A stretch of DNA of 64,000 bases from Nephrocerus scutellatus (taxonomy: Eukaryota > Arthropoda > Insecta > Diptera > Pipunculidae). The notes under the pieces were generated by a model. That model was given only the letters and a program-made list of their open reading frames with translations, did no database searches and had not been told where the DNA came from. The stretch's first letter is position 1. Each line of letters begins with the position of its first letter. The stretch spans positions 8,789,001 through 8,853,000 of the forward strand of contig OX352764.1 in NCBI GenBank assembly GCA_947095585.1. The letters are read 5' to 3'. Below, piece after piece: positions 60,427 through 64,000 of this stretch. The translations under genes were made by a program, and so were the position numbers.

Positions 60427-60520
60427 TTAATCTTTCTGCCAGGCACTTAATTTTTCAAGTCCATTAATATGTTTATCTCCTTCATTTGATGTGGTATAAC
60501 AAGCAAAGCCGACACGGGTT
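60427..60520 (-). CDS. Putative 3'-terminal exon of an unidentified minus-strand gene
   Basis: The minus strand has a pyrimidine-rich stretch (ttttttttcttaactttc, about 60550-60570) and an ag, then an open frame encoding TSVKLTRVGFACYTTSNEGD and KHINGLEKLSAWQKD with TAA at 60429-60427. An AATAAA (60358-60353, minus) follows 70 bases later. The peptide is balanced in composition and unlike the surrounding LINE proteins. Upstream exons are not certain; the minus ORF 61087-60764 (hydrophobic start, then KKHKCCSCKTYW) may belong to it or be unrelated. Product unknown. Confidence 0.4.
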
Positions 60521-61084
60521 AATTTAACAGAAGTACTATTTATATTTTCGTAGAAAGTTAAGAAAAAAAATATGGCAAAATGTACACAAAACAAAATTCG
60601 TAGACATTCCTATCACTTTCAATAAATTATTCTGGCGACAATTGCCGCTGTACTCGTACTGTTTCGGCCAAAGGCCGTAAAGGTTTTTCTATGAGTCAAT
60701 GTCCAGTGTCATTGTATTTTCTTTGTAAACAAAAATCCCTCAAGCATTAAAAAGATTTTTTACTCAAGATGTTAAGTGGAGTATATATAGATGTATTTTG
60801 ATGTAATAAAAGTTACATATATCTACGTCCGAGGTTGAATAAACCATTTTCTTATCTGCAATATTGCTGTAAATGATTGTTGTACTACCTAATTTCTTCA
60901 AGTTGTTCCTTTTTTCTGGATAGTTACCTTTCTTTTCTGCGCTTGTGTTGTCTTCTAAATTTTGTAGGCAATACCTCCAGTAAGTTTTGCATGAACAACA
61001 TTTGTGTTTTTTGCAAAAATTAACAAATATCGTACAGTGACAAGATACTTGTATTAAAAAAAATAAAACAAACGATGAAATTAA

Positions 61085-61934
61085 CACCGATTTAAATGAT
61101 CTTTATGGGGACTCTGCACCTTCGATAAAATATTGGACTGCTGAATTAAAGCGCTGTGGTACAACGATGATCGTTTAGGCCGTCCAAAAGAGGTCACCAC
61201 ACCAGAAATAAATCCATAGTATGGTAATTGACGATTGACGAGTACGCGAGATTGCTTAGGCTGTGGGAATATCACGTAAACGAGTGGAGAAGATAAAGCA
61301 TTAATATTTGGGAGTGACGAAGCTGAGGAAGATGGGTTCCGCGTTTTCTTTCTTTTGACAACAAGCAAAAGCGATCGTGTGACAACGTCAAAGAAATGTT
61401 TGGCGATGTTCAACCGCGAAAAATACGTTTTTGTGCGCCATTTCGTAACGGTGAACGAAACATGGATCCATCACAACACCCCAAGGGAATAGTCGCATCA
61501 GTGGACTGCTCCTGGCGAATCGAAACCAAAAAAGGCCAAGGTGGGTCTGTCGGCCAACAAGGTCATGGCCAGTTTTTTTGGATGCACTTGAAAAGGACAA
61601 AACAATCACCGGCGTACATTATGCTGAACTGTTGGATAGATTCAACGCGGATTTAAAGCTTAAGCGGCTGCATTTCCTCCAAGACAATGCACCAGCACAC
61701 AAGTTCGCAGACGTTGGTGGGTTCGTTTCTCACCATCTTCTTCTCCAGACATGACCCCTTCCGATTTCCAAACCCGAAGAAATGGCTTTTGCGATAAGAG
61801 ATTTGGGTCGAATAAAGAATTTATCACTGAAACAGAGGCCTACTTTGATATATTGTATATTTCAAAGGTTATCGAAAAATTGGACAAAGACTTTTTTTTC
61901 TTGCCTAGGCCGATTACTTTTCAGCCCGCCCTCG
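61085..61934 (+). mobile_element. mariner remnant, 5'-truncated, plus strand
   Basis: Starts inside the transposase (NDLYGDSAPSI, then DRLGRPKEVTTPEI), continues with the VTVNETWIHH catalytic block (61445-61475), KPKKAKVGLSANK, a DNAPAH-like block in another frame (about 61680-61700) and SDFQTRRNGFCDKRFGSNKE. The right terminus cgattacttttcagcccgcc, then ctcg, ends at 61934 before TA. The left terminal repeat is absent. Many frameshifts. Same family as 5651-6869. Confidence 0.85.
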
Positions 61935-62084
61935 TATATTTTAGATAATGTAGGCATAGAAATTGTGTTAAATCGTACAGAATATAGGACATTATAGGTA
62001 TTTGCATAAAAAACTTCTCTCCGAAATTTGTTTTACGTTTTGTCATCGTTGTTCCTATTAAGAACGAAAATCATACCTGTAGTT

Positions 62085-62700
62085 GTTGTTGTTTTAGCAG
62101 GTCAAGTTCGGAAACCTTCCAATCATTTTACCCTCATCTGAATTACTAATATACCTATTAATTTCACAGTTCAAATTAAAGTTCCTTGTACTTATTAGAT
62201 GAACTAAAATTGGCGTATAGTTTCGAGTTAGTTTGCCAGGCCAAGAAAAGAGGCTACGGCGACTGGGTCTGACCACAGGTTTGTAACGTCCGAATTCGTG
62301 GGGTGATGGGGACAAAGAGTTTTGCAGAGGTCATTGGTGCCAGGGATAATACGAGCTTTATAAATCTGAAGTACATGACACCAACCCGACCGGAGTTGTG
62401 CCAGGGTTTCCCTGGGCAGGTACCTTGCGCTATTATTTATAGGAAGAGCGCGTCGAACCCTATTAATATTGCTTGAAGAGACTGCTGCAGAGACTGTTTT
62501 ATAGTGTATTATTTTTGACTATACGTCGTGATATCTTGACGTATCATCGTGGAGGCATCTCACTGACAGTGATGTCGTGAACTAAATGGACGGGGCTGTG
62601 ACAGGCTATCAAGAATTATAATGACAACAGTTCATTGTGTTGCCTGGCGGAGAGCATGGACGTTTTTTCATGAAGGTGATCGGGGTTTGTTATGGAGTGG
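62085..62700 (-). mobile_element. LINE 3' fragment with CAA tail, copy 2 (inverted)
   Basis: Minus strand encodes RETLAQLRSGWCHVLQIYKA, RIIPGTNDLCK and VASFLGLAN, matching the fragment at 26190-26820. The nucleotide match extends upstream (aatgaactgttgtca). The tail is a gttgttgttgtt-type run at 62085-62096 on the plus strand. Confidence 0.75.
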
Positions 62701-62739
62701 CACCCAATTGCGATGCGATGGGCTGTATCCTGTCTGCAC

Positions 62740-63160
62740 TTGATATTTGTCCATTGTGTGTCACTTAAAAATGACGTCCAAAGGGGGCAGCGGTCACCAC
62801 AGTCACCCAGGAAACTATAGAAGCGATACTTTTATTAATATTATTATGATTGTTGGTGGGCTGGTAAGCCTTGTGCACTGCGACCTTAAGGTCTATTGTG
62901 CGTCCCAGATGTCTTACCACATTATGTGGTGGCTTAGTCCTCTTATGAATGCCGGTATATCGATAGGTCTGGCATTCTGCCATAGAACTGTGTGAGCCTT
63001 GAGGTATTAAAGTCTTTTTCGGGTGAGGGCATCACATATAAAAAGTATGTTTTCTGGCGTCTCCTCTACCTCGCCGCAAAAGTGGCCATTAAATGGACCA
63101 TGTCCCGTCATGTACCAGTCATGGGATCTGAGTGTATGTCGGTTTAACTTGATTGCTTTG
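62740..63160 (-). mobile_element. LINE RNase H/C-terminal-like fragment, minus strand
   Basis: Minus strand: LNRHTLRSHDWYMTGHGPFN, GHFCGEVEETPENILF and, after a frame change, LWQNARPIDIPAFIRGLSHH. A zinc-finger-like Cys/His tail as in RNase H-bearing LINEs. It joins directly to the previous fragment and may be the upstream part of another copy. Confidence 0.55.
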
Positions 63161-64000
63161 TTTATATTATAGAATCGACACTAATATAGGCAAATATAAC
63201 ATACAGAGTTCCAAATTTTTATAAGATAAATATACGTTGCCAAGTACAATTAAGTGATGGTGTGTTGATTATAAATGAATCCCAATTTTAAACCCTTCAA
63301 GAATTGGTTTTTGTTCGGCGAAATTATGTTTACCGGTCCTTTTACATATCAGTGAAGCATTCTAATAAAATGAATTGATCAAAGGTGTAGATTTGTACAG
63401 GAAACAAACAAACAAATTTATATATGAAATAAGTTCAAAAAATTCCGCCGTGTAATGATAAACAAAGAAAGGACGTTGTTAAAAAGTTAAGGAGAAGAAA
63501 GGCGGAGATTTCAATGCACATGCGTCTTGAATGCCTGCGGATCATACAGACGCGGAAACACAAAACTTTACAATTTATTCCACACGACTAAAAAAGAGAT
63601 CTCTGTATTGTTCAGTAGGTCCGAGGATGAGCTCAATGGTAGTCACGTGAGCTACAGTTAAGTCACGAATATTCAGTAACGGATGGGTTGGATGATGGAC
63701 GGGAGAAGAATGAACGGCTATTAGGTCAATATTTTGAAGTATTCCCGCCAGAAGGCGGAAGTTCAAATTCAGCGATGTGCATAAATGGTTTTTATTTAAA
63801 ATGTTGCTGCTTTTTTTATTGCACACATGCCACATGCTACCTTCAGATCTTATAGATTATACAAGAGATCTGATTTTTTTCAATTGTTTGATGAATGTAT
63901 GTGTTTTTCTCATTTGCTTTAATAAATTAAACAGATTACATGTACATTAACCATGCATTAAACTTGAAATGCGCAACTAATAACCCAAAAAACCAAAATT

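Larger units (their letters stand above)
60250..64000. other. Right end of the window, transposon-rich
   Basis: Apart from the putative terminal exon, the mariner remnant and LINE pieces, 63160-64000 is AT-rich with no gene, element or RNA that I recognise. Confidence 0.5.

Noticed and set aside
60764..61087. 107-codon minus-strand ORF with a hydrophobic start and Cys cluster
   Set aside because: Could be a secreted Cys-rich peptide or an exon of the unidentified gene at 60.43 kb, but it runs to the edge of the mariner remnant and has no supporting signal; not called separately.

Overview
The window is nuclear DNA of a higher (cyclorrhaphan) fly, most likely an acalyptrate such as a tephritid fruit fly. 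The evidence is GT-AG introns of about 60 bases to 7.5 kb, AT-rich spacers, many degraded transposons (mariner, jockey-like and RTE-like LINEs, Ty3/gypsy, Helitron, a tRNA-derived SINE, MITEs) and a gene set that in my recollection lies mostly on Drosophila chromosome arm 2L. The species call is inference. All gene names rest on protein motifs read by eye, with no database search.

Layout: (1) 2.0-15.4 kb, a seven-exon SLC7 light-chain amino acid transporter (JhI-21/minidiscs type), whose 7.5-kb first intron and 3.3-kb fourth intron are filled by transposons. (2) 19.3-22.8 kb, a secreted PI-PLC X-domain protein in three exons. (3) 23.6-25.2 kb, an intronless BTB-like C2H2 zinc-finger protein. 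(4) 28.3 kb, a 68-residue NUPR1/p8-type stress protein. (5) 28.6-37.3 kb, a gene-poor block of simple repeats, satellite-like DNA, MITEs and a broken Ty3/gypsy element. (6) 37.4-39.2 kb, ERLEC1/XTP3-B, an ER lectin with two MRH domains, tail-to-tail with IFT43 on the minus strand (39.5-40.4 kb). (7) 42.0-44.5 kb, an AFG2/SPATA5-type double AAA ATPase, followed by a 2-kb scrambled region that holds a second copy of its last codons and a decayed minus-strand coding stretch. (8) 46.6-48.4 kb, a ZAD C2H2 zinc-finger protein on the minus strand. (9) 49.8-51.0 kb, a NIPA/spichthyin magnesium transporter. (10) 52.8-53.5 kb, a PEBP-family protein. (11) 54.8-55.3 kb, a tandem pair of small membrane-protein ORFs, one broken. 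(12) 56.7-57.7 kb, PIH1D1 on the minus strand, 5' end not found. (13) 57.8-64 kb, nested LINEs, a mariner remnant and one unassigned minus-strand terminal exon.

The genes do not form one pathway. They are housekeeping and secretory-pathway genes kept together by synteny: ER quality control (ERLEC1), cilium assembly (IFT43), 60S ribosome maturation (AFG2), R2TP assembly (PIH1D1), membrane transport and transcription. No new multi-gene system was found. The most informative oddities are a one-base frameshift in IFT43 at a C5 run, the duplicated 3' end of the AFG2 gene, two unidentified minus-strand coding remnants, the duplicated microprotein, and several short dispersed repeat families seen two to five times in this window alone.
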